A stretch of 64,000 nucleotides of DNA from Roseiarcus sp963776665 (GTDB lineage: Bacteria; Pseudomonadota; Alphaproteobacteria; Rhizobiales; Beijerinckiaceae). Each line of letters opens with the position of its first letter. Position 1 is the first letter of the stretch. This document shows positions 1 through 10,846 of this stretch, in pieces. The DNA lies in contig CAVZNQ010000032.1 of assembly GCA_963776665.1 (NCBI GenBank), positions 1 to 64,000 of the forward strand, given 5' to 3'. The notes beneath the pieces were generated by a model that saw only the letters and a program-made list of their open reading frames with translations, did no database searches and was not told where the DNA came from. The translations under genes were made by a program, and so were the position numbers.

Positions 1-1844
1 TGTAGTAGGCGGCCGAATAGCCGCCGGAGAAGATGTGCTGGAAATGGGGAGTGCGATGACGCATGGCGATCGCGTCCGGCATCCCGATTCGCGCCAGCTC
101 CTGCCGCTCGAAGGCGACGACATCGACATCCCCGGGCGACGGATCGAGGTGCAGTTTGAGGTCGACCAGCGCGGAAGCTGTATATTCGACCGTGGCCCAG
201 CCCTGATTGAACCGGCGCGCGTTGAGAATCTTGTCGAGCAGCGCCTCCGGCATCGGCTCGCCGGTCTTGTAGTGGATCGCGAAGCGGCGAAGCATTTCCG
301 GCTCCTTGACCCAATGCTCATAGAGCTGCGACGGAAATTCGACGAAATCGCCAGCGACGCGCGTTCCGGAGATGAGCGGATAGGTCACGTCGGACAGCAT
401 TCCGTGCAGAGCGTGGCCGAATTCATGGAATAGCGTCCGGGTATCGTCGAGGCTGAGCAGGCTGGCCTCGCCCTCGGCCCCCTTGGCGAAGTTCATCACA
501 TTGACCACGATCGGCAATTGCGCTCCGTCGAGTTTCTGTTGGCTACGGAAATTGCTCATCCACGCGCCGCTCCGCTTCGAGGGTCTGGCGAAATAGTCGC
601 CGATGAAGAGGGCGATGGGCGAGCCGCTGCGTCCGCTGACGGTCCAGGCGCGAACGTCGGGATCGTAGAGCTTAAGGTCGAAGCGTTCTTCGAAGCTGAG
701 GCCGAACAGGCGGCTCGCGGCATAGAAGGCCGCCTCGATCATGCGGTCGAGTTGCAAATAGGGCTTGAGCTCGCCTTCATCGAAGTCGAACTCGGCTTTG
801 CGCCGCTTCTCGGCCAGATAACGCCAGTCCCAGGGCGCGACTTTGAAATTGCCGCCTTCGCCCGCGACGATTTCCTGCAACGCCTCCTGCTCCTTGAGCG
901 CGCTCGAAACGCCCGGGGTCCACACCGAACTCGAGCAGATCGAGTGCAGCGCCCGGCGTCTTGGCCATGGTGTCGGCGAGGCGGTAGTGGGCGTAGGATT
1001 CATAGCCGAGCAGGCGCGCGCGCTCGGCTCTCAGGCGCACCATCTCAGCGGCGATCGCGCGGTTGTCGGTCGCGCCGCCGCCTTCGCCCCGCGCGGCCCA
1101 GGCGCGGTAGGCCGCCTCGCGCAAGTCGCGTCGGGCGGAGAATTGCAGGAACGGCTCGACGCTCGAGCGCGAGAGGGTCACGGCGAAGCGCTCCGGATGG
1201 CCGCGCTCCGTGGCGACGCGCGCGGCGCTTGCGCGGTAGAAGTCCGGCAGGCCCTCGAGATCCTCCTCGTCAAGCAGCATGAGCCAGGCTTTTTCATCGG
1301 CGAGGACGTTCTGCCCGAACTCGGCGGCAAGCGTCGCCAGCCGCTCCCCGATCGCGGCCAGGCGCGCCTTGGCGTCAGGCGACGCGCCCGCCCCGGCGCG
1401 GCTGAAATTGAGATGGTAGCGCTCGAGCACGCGCGCCTGTTCGGCGGAAAGTCCGAGCCTGTCTTTTTGGGCCTCTAGCGCGTCGATGCGCCTGAACAGC
1501 GCCTCGTTCAGATAAATCTCGTTGCGATACCGTGCGAGCGCCGGCGCGATTTCCCGCTCGATCGCCTGCAACTCGTCATTGGTCGCCGCGCCGGTGAGAT
1601 TGAAAAAGACGGCGCTGACCCGATCGAGGCTGCGGCCGCTGCGTTCGAGCGCCTCGATCGTGTTGGCGAAGGTCGGAGGCGCCGGGTCGACGGCGATCGC
1701 GTTCACGTCGCTGCGCGCGTCTCGCAGCGCAGCGTCGAAAGCGGGCCGAAAGTGGCCGGGTTCGATGCGCTCGAACGGCGGCGCCTCGAACGGCCCGGAC
1801 CAGGGTTCGAGAAGCGGATTCGCGCCAGTAGTCGAGTCGATCAT
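1..1844 (-). CDS. M3 family oligopeptidase, partial at left edge, one frameshift
   Basis: Cytoplasmic zinc endopeptidase of the M3 family (oligopeptidase A / thimet oligopeptidase type), which degrades short peptides. The ATG at 1844 gives an N-terminus (MIDSTTGANPLLEPW) typical of the family. The zinc motif HEFGH, inside LFHEFGHALHG, is encoded at about 413-430. One extra base near 918 breaks the frame: before it the protein reads AALDLLE, after it VWTPGVSSALKEQEAL in another frame, and joining them restores a continuous M3 protein. About 610 residues are visible; the last few tens lie beyond position 1. The break is probably a sequence error, because both sides remain well conserved, but a real pseudogene cannot be excluded. 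Confidence 0.85.
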
Positions 1845-1893
1845 TGACGGCCTCTGAAACTTTCCAATCTTCCCGGCTACTCTGCCTGCTCGG

Positions 1894-3258
1894 TCACGTC
1901 CGCGCCAGCAGGCGCTGGGTCGCGAGCCAGAACGGCGGGAGGCACAAGGGGGTGGACGACAGGGGCAGGATCGAATCCCGGATCGCTAAGCCAAGCTCGT
2001 CGCGCGCGAACCTGCGTCGCGCTTCGATCCGCTCGGACGCCGCAGGGTGTCGGATGCTGAGTTCGGCCCGCAGCGCGTCGTCGGCGAAGGCGACGCCGTC
2101 CTCGCAATTCAGCGCCCAGCCTGTCGGCATGGGCGCCGGAATGATGTCGACCTGGAACGGCATGCCGGACGCAATCCGCTCGTTCGAGCCCGGGCGGATC
2201 GGCGAATGGACCCATTCGTCATGGCCGGTCAAATGTCCTGGATTGAGCGCCGGACGCAGGCCCCCGCGAGCGAGCGCGTCCGTGACGGCCGAGAAAATGG
2301 CGTCGCCGGCGACGCCGATATCCGCCGCCTCGTACCAGGCGGCAAGGCCGCCGAAATAGGCGATCGCCGTCTTGAGAAACCCATCGTCAAGATCGCCGAT
2401 GAGCCCCGCGCGGGCGGAAAGACCACCCCAGTAGCCGACCGCCGCCGCCGCGCCGTCGCCGCGCCTGACGATCCGTCCGCCTGGCGAGCGTAGCCCGATG
2501 ACCTCCTCCTGCGTGTCGCCGGTCGCATACATGACATGGGCGCTCAGAACCTCACCGGCGTAGCCCATCAGGCTCGCCGCCTCGAGTTCGCTGACGCCAA
2601 GCCGCGTTCCGGTCACGATGCGCCAGACCGCGGCGGATGCGCGCGCGGCCCCCCACTCGTGCAGCGCAATCTGGTCGGCGTCGATCGTCGAACGCAGCCC
2701 CGTCACGGGGTGCATGAGAACCGGCGTGGCGTCGCGGAGCGCTTCCGGCGAGCCCGCGATCCCGGCGAGAATCGCGACGAGATAGTGGGGAATGAACAGG
2801 CCCGGCGAAGGCGCGTCCCATTCCGCCGGCTCGAAATATTTCCACCCGACCACGCCGATCGTTTCGCCGCGGCTCAAACCGGCCGCCCGCAACACGGCTG
2901 CAAGGCTCGGTTTCCGGGAGCGATCCTGGCCCATCAAACTCATGCTTTGCGCAAGGGCCGTCTCGAGCCCGGGGAGCGCGGCCAGCGGAGCGTACGCCTC
3001 GCCCTCGTTTCCAACGACGAGAATTCTCCGGTTGCGGGGACCGAGGAGGAGAAGCGCCTCCTCGAACCTCGGGTCGTAACCGGAGAGGAAGGCGATATTG
3101 GCGAGATGCTCGCGGTCGCCATAGACGACGAGCCAATCGCGCCCAGCCCTCGCGTAGGCCTCGCGGCAGCGTTTCTCATAGGTCGAGGCCGGTATGCGGG
3201 GCGGATCGAGCGGAACGCCGAAGCTCGGAATGGCGACCTCGCGCAGCTCGATCGACAA
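1894..3258 (-). CDS. M24 (Xaa-Pro peptidase fold) protein with degenerate metal site
   Basis: About 454 residues with the creatinase-like N-terminal domain (GRDWLVVYGDREHLANIAFLSGYDPRFEEALLL is its recognisable part) and a C-terminal M24 pita-bread domain. I prefer the TTG at 3258, preceded at good spacing by GGAGGG; an ATG further up (3348) would translate a palindromic repeat. Of the five metal ligands usual in M24 enzymes, the histidine (LTGHDEW) and the last glutamate (NCEDGVAF) are visible. The two aspartates expected near GDGAAAAVGYWGG and SARAGLIGD are absent, and the first glutamate is replaced in QVDIIP. It may therefore be a non-catalytic relative or use another chemistry. The substrate is unknown. 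Confidence 0.75.
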   Translation of the reverse strand: MSIELREVAIPSFGVPLDPPRIPASTYEKRCREAYARAGRDWLVVYGDREHLANIAFLSGYDPRFEEALLLLGPRNRRILVVGNEGEAYAPLAALPGLETALAQSMSLMGQDRSRKPSLAAVLRAAGLSRGETIGVVGWKYFEPAEWDAPSPGLFIPHYLVAILAGIAGSPEALRDATPVLMHPVTGLRSTIDADQIALHEWGAARASAAVWRIVTGTRLGVSELEAASLMGYAGEVLSAHVMYATGDTQEEVIGLRSPGGRIVRRGDGAAAAVGYWGGLSARAGLIGDLDDGFLKTAIAYFGGLAAWYEAADIGVAGDAIFSAVTDALARGGLRPALNPGHLTGHDEWVHSPIRPGSNERIASGMPFQVDIIPAPMPTGWALNCEDGVAFADDALRAELSIRHPAASERIEARRRFARDELGLAIRDSILPLSSTPLCLPPFWLATQRLLART

Positions 3259-3301
3259 GAAGATCCCTCCGAACTGGATGCGATACTTAGGCGCCGACCT
3301 T

Positions 3302-3376
3302 GTCATTCCCGCGAAAGCGGGAATCCAAATTCGGGTCAACTTCTTCATTCTGGATGCCCGCTTTCGCGGGTATGAC
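3302..3376. repeat. REP-like palindromic element
   Basis: Two inverted arms, GTCATTCCCGCGAAAGCGGG at 3302-3321 (extending to 3327) and its mirror TGGATGCCCGCTTTCGCGGG at 3351-3370 (extending to 3376), each contain their own CCCGC-GAAA-GCGGG hairpin. Their translation gives the VIPAKAGIQ / IPAFAGMT peptides familiar from proteobacterial repetitive extragenic palindromes. The element lies between prfC and the M24 gene, which point the same way. Confidence 0.8.
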
Positions 3377-3426
3377 TACGACAGGCGTGAATTTCGCCTG
3401 ACGGCTTTGCTCACGTCCGACTAGCT

Positions 3427-5007
<1,581 letters not shown>

Positions 5008-5192
5008 CGAATCTAGGTTGTGGGAGGAGCATGTGTTCACATAATGGGGTCGGGGCGGTTCGTGAAGGGGCAGCGCCAGCTTATGCCCGTAAGGCATCAA
5101 GCCATAAAGAGAAATCCTGTTTCGAGCAGGCCAATCAAAGCCGATGTTCGGGCGACCTGATAAGAGTTCATGAGAGGAAGAGGCGCAAAACA

Positions 5193-6695
5193 ATGCTCGA
5201 TCGTCCCACCACCCGCGAAGGCTGGCTCGCCCGGGCCGCGGCGCTCACCATCGAAGGCCGCGCCTTCATCGACGGCGCCTATGTCGCGCCGGCGGACGGG
5301 GCGACGTTCCCCAAAATCTCGCCGATCGACGGCAAGGTCTTCGCTCAGGTCGCCGATTGCGGCCCCGCCGACATCGACCGCGCGGTCGCGTCCGCCCGGC
5401 GCGCGTTCGACAGCGGCGTCTGGCGCGACGCCGATCCGGTGAAGAAGAAGAAAGTCCTGCTGCGCTTCGCCGATCTGATCCGCGAGCATGGCGAGGAGCT
5501 GGCGCTGCTCGAGACGCTCGACGTCGGCAAACCGATCGCCAATGCGCTCGCCGTCGACGTTCCGTTCTGCGCCAATTGCATCCAGTACTACGCCGAGTTC
5601 GCCGATAAGCTCGCCGACGAAATTGCGCCGACCGGCCCAAATGATCTGGCCATCGTGCGCAAGGAGCCGCTTGGCGTCGTCGGCGCGATCGTGCCGTGGA
5701 ACTATCCGCTTATCATCGCCGCCTGGAAGCTCGGGCCGGCGCTGGTCGCGGGCAATTCGGTCGTCCTCAAGCCTGCCGAGCAGTCGCCGCTGGGCGCCCT
5801 GCTTCTCGGCACGCTCGGCAAGGAGGCGGGGCTTCCCGACGGCGTGCTCAACGTCGTTCCCGGCTTTGGCGAGAAGGCCGGCAAGCCGCTCGCGCTCCAT
5901 CCCGACGTGGACATGATCGCCTTCACCGGCTCGACCGAGGTCGGCAAGCTCATGCTCGTCTATGCCGGCCAGAGCAACATGAAGCGGGTCGCGCTCGAAT
6001 GCGGGGGAAAATCGCCGCATGTGGTGATGCCCGACGCCGATCTCGACGCCGCCGCGTCGGCCATCGCGTGGGGCATCTATTACAATCAGGGCGAGACCTG
6101 CCATGCGGGCTCGCGGGTGCTGGCGCACGCCTCAATCCGCGAGGCGCTGGTCGACAAGATTGCCGCGGTGCAGAAGGCCGAGATTCCGCTCGGCCATCCA
6201 TTCGACGCGGGCGCGCAGCTCGGCGCCCTGATCGAGGAACGCCATATGGAGCGCGTGCTCGGCTATATCGACCTTGGCGTCAGGGAGGGTGCGCGGATCG
6301 CTCACGGCGGAAAACGCGCCCTCGCCGAGACCGGCGGATTCTACGTCGAGCCGACGATTCTCGACGGCGCGAGCAACGCCATGCGCATCGCGCAGGAGGA
6401 GATCTTCGGGCCGGTCGTCGTGGTCATCCCTTTCGCTGACGAGGCTGAAGCGATCAGGCTCGCCAACGACACGATCTACGGGCTCGCCGCCGCGGTGTGG
6501 TCGCGCGACATGAACGCGGCCCATCGTCTTTCGCGCGCCATTCGCGCCGGCACCATCTGGGTCAACACCTACGATCGTTCGTCGCTTGCGACGCCGTTCG
6601 GCGGCTTCAAGCAATCGGGCTTCGGCCGTGACCGCTCGCCCCATGCGATCGACAAATACATGGACTTCAAAACGATCTGGACCGCATACAAATAG
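5193..6695 (+). CDS. NAD(P)-dependent aldehyde dehydrogenase (betaine/aminobutyraldehyde type)
   Basis: 500 residues from the ATG at 5193, preceded by GAGGAAGAGG. The Rossmann signature GAIVPWNYPL, the GSTEVG nucleotide loop, catalytic glutamate in LECGGKSPH and nucleophilic cysteine in NQGETCHAGSR are all present, so it should be active. The sequence resembles the PuuC / betaine-aldehyde dehydrogenase group, which oxidises amino-aldehydes to amino acids with NAD(P). It is followed on the same strand by a LysR regulator and an MttB-family methyltransferase, which fits a role in quaternary or methylated amine breakdown, but the substrate is inferred from context only. Confidence 0.9.
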   Translation: MLDRPTTREGWLARAAALTIEGRAFIDGAYVAPADGATFPKISPIDGKVFAQVADCGPADIDRAVASARRAFDSGVWRDADPVKKKKVLLRFADLIREHGEELALLETLDVGKPIANALAVDVPFCANCIQYYAEFADKLADEIAPTGPNDLAIVRKEPLGVVGAIVPWNYPLIIAAWKLGPALVAGNSVVLKPAEQSPLGALLLGTLGKEAGLPDGVLNVVPGFGEKAGKPLALHPDVDMIAFTGSTEVGKLMLVYAGQSNMKRVALECGGKSPHVVMPDADLDAAASAIAWGIYYNQGETCHAGSRVLAHASIREALVDKIAAVQKAEIPLGHPFDAGAQLGALIEERHMERVLGYIDLGVREGARIAHGGKRALAETGGFYVEPTILDGASNAMRIAQEEIFGPVVVVIPFADEAEAIRLANDTIYGLAAAVWSRDMNAAHRLSRAIRAGTIWVNTYDRSSLATPFGGFKQSGFGRDRSPHAIDKYMDFKTIWTAYK

Positions 6696-6871
6696 GGGTG
6701 GGCGCCGCAGCCGCTGTCCGCGACCGCGCGGATTGCGATGGAAAACCTATCTTAAGACGGATTGCTCCGGCATGATCGTATTGTCCGACCGGCCCGGATT
6801 GGGTTATGAACATGATATTGACGCGCTCGCACGGACGCGGATGACACAAGTGCGCCGCGCGTGGAGGAGGA

Positions 6872-7846
6872 ATGGATCGCAAATGGTTGCCGCTCAACGC
6901 GCTCAGAGCGTTCGAGGCGGCCGGGCAACATCTAAGCTTCACCGCTGCCGCTAATAGCCTGACGGTCGCGCAGAGCGCGGTGAGCCGTCATGTGATCGTG
7001 CTCGAGAATTTTCTTGGCGTCGCCCTGTTCGAACGTCGCCCGCAGCAGCTCGTGCTGACCGAAGCCGGGCGGCACATCCTCCCGGTTGTTTCTAAGTCTT
7101 TCGACCGCATCGATCAGGCGCTGGGCGAGGTGATCAAGGAGAAGGGCCGGCCGAAGCGGGTGTTGAAGGTCGCCCTGCCGACCTCGTTCGCCCATCGGCT
7201 CGCCATTCCGATCCTGCGCGATTTCCGCGCCGAGAACGCCGGCATCTCGCTCGAGATCGTCTCCAAGCCGACCACGGGGCCGGAAGTGGACGGCGACATC
7301 GACATCGCCATCGTCTATTCCGAGCCGCGGGTCACCGACGCGATCCACGATCTCCTATGGATGGTGCGCTCGACCCTGCTGTGCAGCCCTAAGCTGATCG
7401 AGGGCACCGACGCCAGCGATCCCGGGAGGCTGATCGCGGCCAGCGACCTCCTGCATCTCAAGATCGACGGCCGGCCGCGCCACTTCTTCTGGGAGATGTT
7501 CGTGCGCTCGATCGGCCGGCCGGATATCGCCGTCGATCGGGGCCTGGTGTTCGACACCCAGCAACTCGCCGCCCAATATGCGATGATGGGAGATGGCCTC
7601 GCGCTGCTTGATCCTCTTCTGTTCCACGAGGAGATCAAGGCCGGCCGGCTGGTGCGCCCATACGACCTCTGGCTGGACGAAGGCTACGGCTACTACCTCA
7701 CCACGCATCCCGAGGACCTGAGCAACGAGGCGGTAGCGTTGTTCCGCTCCTGGCTCATCGCCCGGTTTTCCGCCGGCGCGGCGGCGCGACCGCCTGAGCC
7801 GGAGGCCGCCGTGGCAGAGGCGCCCAAACTGCGGGCGGCGAAATAG
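6872..7846 (+). CDS. LysR family transcriptional regulator, GcvA-like
   Basis: 324 residues from an ATG preceded by the strong ribosome site GGAGGAGG. The N-terminal winged helix (LNALRAFEAAGQHLSFTAAA ... AVSRHVIVLE) is that of the GcvA subgroup of LysR proteins, followed by the periplasmic-binding-like effector domain from about residue 95. It lies between the aldehyde dehydrogenase and mttB genes on the same strand and is the natural candidate to control them in response to an amine or its aldehyde. The effector is unknown. Confidence 0.92.
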   Translation: MDRKWLPLNALRAFEAAGQHLSFTAAANSLTVAQSAVSRHVIVLENFLGVALFERRPQQLVLTEAGRHILPVVSKSFDRIDQALGEVIKEKGRPKRVLKVALPTSFAHRLAIPILRDFRAENAGISLEIVSKPTTGPEVDGDIDIAIVYSEPRVTDAIHDLLWMVRSTLLCSPKLIEGTDASDPGRLIAASDLLHLKIDGRPRHFFWEMFVRSIGRPDIAVDRGLVFDTQQLAAQYAMMGDGLALLDPLLFHEEIKAGRLVRPYDLWLDEGYGYYLTTHPEDLSNEAVALFRSWLIARFSAGAAARPPEPEAAVAEAPKLRAAK

Positions 7847-7993
7847 CTGCCTTCTGAAGCCGTGGCGCGAATTGGCATGCCAAGATGCCATTTTGACGCG
7901 AGGCAGGTATAAGCGGCGCGGCTAGAACAGCGCCCGCGACCGGTCGCGATCGGTGTCGTGGAGCGCGCCCGCGGCAGGACTCTGGGGAACCCA

Positions 7994-9550
7994 ATGACCA
8001 CCGAAACGCCGCCGCAGGATCTGGGGCGCGGCGCTCGACGCCGGCGCTCGGCCGAGCGCGGCGGAGGCGCCGCGGCAGCGCCCGCCGGCCAGCCGCTGTC
8101 GCCGTTCGCGCCGCTCGACCTCGTCTCCCGCGACGAACTCGAATCGATCCATCAGGCGGCGCTCGAGGTCCTGAAGGAGATCGGCATCGACTTCCTGCAT
8201 GACGAGGCGCGCGCGATGCTGAAGGGAGCCGGCGCCGACGTCGATCCGGCGTCGCGGCGGGTTCGCTTCGATCCGGCGCTGGTCGAGGCCCACATCGGAC
8301 TGGCGCCGAAGGAATTCGTCCTCCATGCGCGCAACCCGGCGCGCAATCTCATCATCGGCGGGCGACACGTCGCGTTCGGATCGGTGGCGAGCGCGCCCAA
8401 TTCGTTCGACCGCGCGGGCGGACGGCGGCCAGGAAACAAGCGCGACTACCAGAACTTCATCCGTCTCGGCCAGAGCTTTGATTCGATCCATTTCTGGGGC
8501 GGCTATCCCGTCGAGCCGATCGACATTCACGCCTCCGTCCGTCATCTCGAAGCGCTGTTCGACATGCTGACGTTGTCCGACAAGCCGATTCACGCCTATA
8601 GCCTCGGGCGCGAGCGCAATCTCGACGCGATCGAGATGGTCAAGATCGCACGGGGCGTCGACGACGAAACGCTCGAGCGCGAGCCGTCGCTGTTCACGGT
8701 CATCAACTCGTCCTCGCCGCTGAAACTCGACACGCCGATGCTGGAGGGCGTCATCCAGATGGCGAGGCGCAATCAGGTGGTGGTGCTGACGCCCTTCACC
8801 CTCGCCGGCGCCATGGCCCCGGTCACGCTCGCCGGCGCTCTCGCCGAGCAGCATGCCGAGGCGCTCGCCGGCCTCGTCATGACCCAAGTGACGCGGCCCG
8901 GCGCGCCGTTCGTCTATGGCAGCTTTACTTCGAACGTGGACATGAAATCGGGCGCGCCGGCGTTCGGCACGCCCGAATATATGAAAACCGCGATCGTCGG
9001 CGGGCAGCTCGCGCGCCGCCTTGGTCTGCCCTATCGGTCATCGAACGCCAACGCCGCCAATTCGCTCGATGCGCAATCGGCCTACGAGAGCGTGTTCTCG
9101 CTCTGGGGCGCGATCATGGGCGGGGTGAACTTCCTCATGCATGGAGCCGGCTGGATGGAGGGCGGCCTGCAGGCCTCGTTCGAGAAGATGGCGCTCGACG
9201 CCGACCTCCTGGCGATGGTCGGCGAGTTCCTGAAGCCGCTCAAGGTGGACGAAGCGGAGCTGGCGCTCGAAGCCATGCGCGAGGTCGGACCGGGCGGCCA
9301 TTTCTTCGGCGCCGAGCACACGCAAAGCCGCTACCGCACCGCCTTCTTCCCGCCGATGATCTCCGACTGGCGCAACTACGAGACCTGGCGTGAAGCGGGG
9401 TCGCCGACCGCCTTGGACGCGGCCGAGCGCATCGTCGCCGAGCGGCTGCGCGATTTCGTCGCGCCGCCGCTAGAGGCCGAGCGCCTCGACGCGCTTACCG
9501 CCTTCGTCGCCCGCCGCAAGGCGGAAGGCGGAGCGCCGACAGACTTTTGA
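7994..9550 (+). CDS. MttB family (trimethylamine methyltransferase-like) protein, non-pyrrolysine
   Basis: 518 residues from the ATG at 7994. The C-terminal ~480 residues form the MttB TIM barrel (LDLVSRDELESIHQAALEVL; later NANAANSLDAQSAYES and GGVNFLMHGAGWMEGG are typical of this family). No in-frame amber codon interrupts it, so it belongs to the non-pyrrolysine group, some members of which demethylate glycine betaine, proline betaine or carnitine onto a cobalamin protein. A low-complexity basic/Ala-Gly segment occupies residues 10-35. No MttC-like corrinoid protein or second-stage methyltransferase is encoded nearby. The gene abuts the MFS gene with a 4-bp stop/start overlap, suggesting that amine import and demethylation are coupled. 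Confidence 0.88.
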   Translation: MTTETPPQDLGRGARRRRSAERGGGAAAAPAGQPLSPFAPLDLVSRDELESIHQAALEVLKEIGIDFLHDEARAMLKGAGADVDPASRRVRFDPALVEAHIGLAPKEFVLHARNPARNLIIGGRHVAFGSVASAPNSFDRAGGRRPGNKRDYQNFIRLGQSFDSIHFWGGYPVEPIDIHASVRHLEALFDMLTLSDKPIHAYSLGRERNLDAIEMVKIARGVDDETLEREPSLFTVINSSSPLKLDTPMLEGVIQMARRNQVVVLTPFTLAGAMAPVTLAGALAEQHAEALAGLVMTQVTRPGAPFVYGSFTSNVDMKSGAPAFGTPEYMKTAIVGGQLARRLGLPYRSSNANAANSLDAQSAYESVFSLWGAIMGGVNFLMHGAGWMEGGLQASFEKMALDADLLAMVGEFLKPLKVDEAELALEAMREVGPGGHFFGAEHTQSRYRTAFFPPMISDWRNYETWREAGSPTALDAAERIVAERLRDFVAPPLEAERLDALTAFVARRKAEGGAPTDF

Positions 9551-10743
9551 GCGCGATCCGGCCGCGCGTCGGCTCCCGCGCCGGCGCGCTGCTCCATGCA
9601 GCGGTCGCCGCCATGTTTTTCGCGCTCGGCGCTGGGCTCGGCCTATGGGGCGGCGCCTCCGGCGCGATCCTGACCCGCGCCGGCGTCGACGCGGCCACGT
9701 TCGGAATCCTGCTCACCGTCTATACGGGCGCCTATCTCATCGCCATGTCGGCGGGCGGGGCGCTCGCCCAAAGCTTCGGCGTCGAACGCGTCCTGCCGGT
9801 AAGCGCGATCGTCTACGGCGCCGCTCTGTGCGGACTGCTCAACGCCGCGACCAAGGCCGAGGTCGCCGTCGCCCTGATCGCCGCGGGGTTCCTCGGCGGC
9901 GTCGTCGATGTCACCATGAACGCGGAGGGCGCCCAAATCGAACGGCGCCTCGGCCGGCCCATCCTCGCCCGGCTGCATGCCGCAGCGTCGGCCGGCATGG
10001 CGGTCGGCGCGATTCTCGGCAGCCTGATCGCCGCCGGTCCCGCGTCCTGGATGGCTGGAATTCTCGCCGCCCTGGGGCTTGCCGGCGCTGGCGTCGCCTA
10101 TGACCGCGCGGTGCGGTCCGACCGTCCGGCCCCGGCGCCGGTCGGTGCGTCGCGGCGGAGCGGACTGTCGTTCGCTCCCGCCCTGATCGCGCTCGGCGTC
10201 GTCATCGGCGTCTCGATCGCGGCGGAGTTGGCGGCGTCGCTGTGGTCGACGCTGCTCTTGCGCGAAGAAGCGCCGAAGCTCGCGGCGATTTCCGGTCTCG
10301 GCGCGGCGTTCTTTTCCGCCTGCCAGGCGGCGCTGCGCTTCAACGCCGACGCCATCCGGCTTCGGATCAGCGACCTTCGGATCATCGTCGCCTCGTTCAC
10401 GATCGCCGCCGCGGGCTTCGCCCTGGTCGGCGCTCAGGCCGGTTTTGCCGCGAGCGTCGCCGGTTTCGCCTTGATCGGCGTCGGCACCGGACCGATTGTT
10501 CCGTGCAGCTTCGCGCTCGCTGCGCGCCAGTCGGAAGCTGGACCAGCGGTCGGGCTCGCGTCCGCCTCGCTGTTCAGCGCGCTGACCCGTCTGCCGGCGC
10601 CGCTGGCCACGGGCGCGATCGCCCAAACTCTGTCGCTGCCGGCCGCGTTCGCCGCCTTTGCGGTTGCGCTCGCCGTCACGGCGACCGCCGTGGCCGCATT
10701 GGCTTCGATGCGCCGCCCCGCCCGGCCGCCGCGCAAAGCGTGA
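9547..10743 (+). CDS. MFS transporter
   Basis: 398 residues with about twelve hydrophobic segments. The TTG start at 9547 overlaps the stop codon of the MttB gene (TTGA), so the two are probably translationally coupled; an ATG at about 9595 is an alternative start. The family resembles FucP/YbjJ-like MFS permeases (GVDAATFGILLTVYTGAYL, then MNAEGAQIERRLGRPI after helix 4). It probably moves the substrate or product of the adjacent amine enzymes, but this comes from gene position only. Confidence 0.88.
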   Translation: MSAIRPRVGSRAGALLHAAVAAMFFALGAGLGLWGGASGAILTRAGVDAATFGILLTVYTGAYLIAMSAGGALAQSFGVERVLPVSAIVYGAALCGLLNAATKAEVAVALIAAGFLGGVVDVTMNAEGAQIERRLGRPILARLHAAASAGMAVGAILGSLIAAGPASWMAGILAALGLAGAGVAYDRAVRSDRPAPAPVGASRRSGLSFAPALIALGVVIGVSIAAELAASLWSTLLLREEAPKLAAISGLGAAFFSACQAALRFNADAIRLRISDLRIIVASFTIAAAGFALVGAQAGFAASVAGFALIGVGTGPIVPCSFALAARQSEAGPAVGLASASLFSALTRLPAPLATGAIAQTLSLPAAFAAFAVALAVTATAVAALASMRRPARPPRKA

Positions 10744-10846
10744 AGGCTCGGCGGCGCGGCGGGCATTGCCTTGGCGGCGCCCCTATTGCAGAGGAAACGC
10801 GCCGGGCGAGGCGATTCCGGACGCTGCTGGCCGATACGGGGAGAGA

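Noticed and set aside
7872..7913. Promoter-like TTGACG and TATAAG upstream of the MttB gene
   Set aside because: The spacing is only 9 bases, too short for a sigma-70 promoter.
9082..9550. Pyrrolysine-type MttB with read-through amber codon
   Set aside because: The gene has no internal TAG in frame; it is the non-pyrrolysine type.
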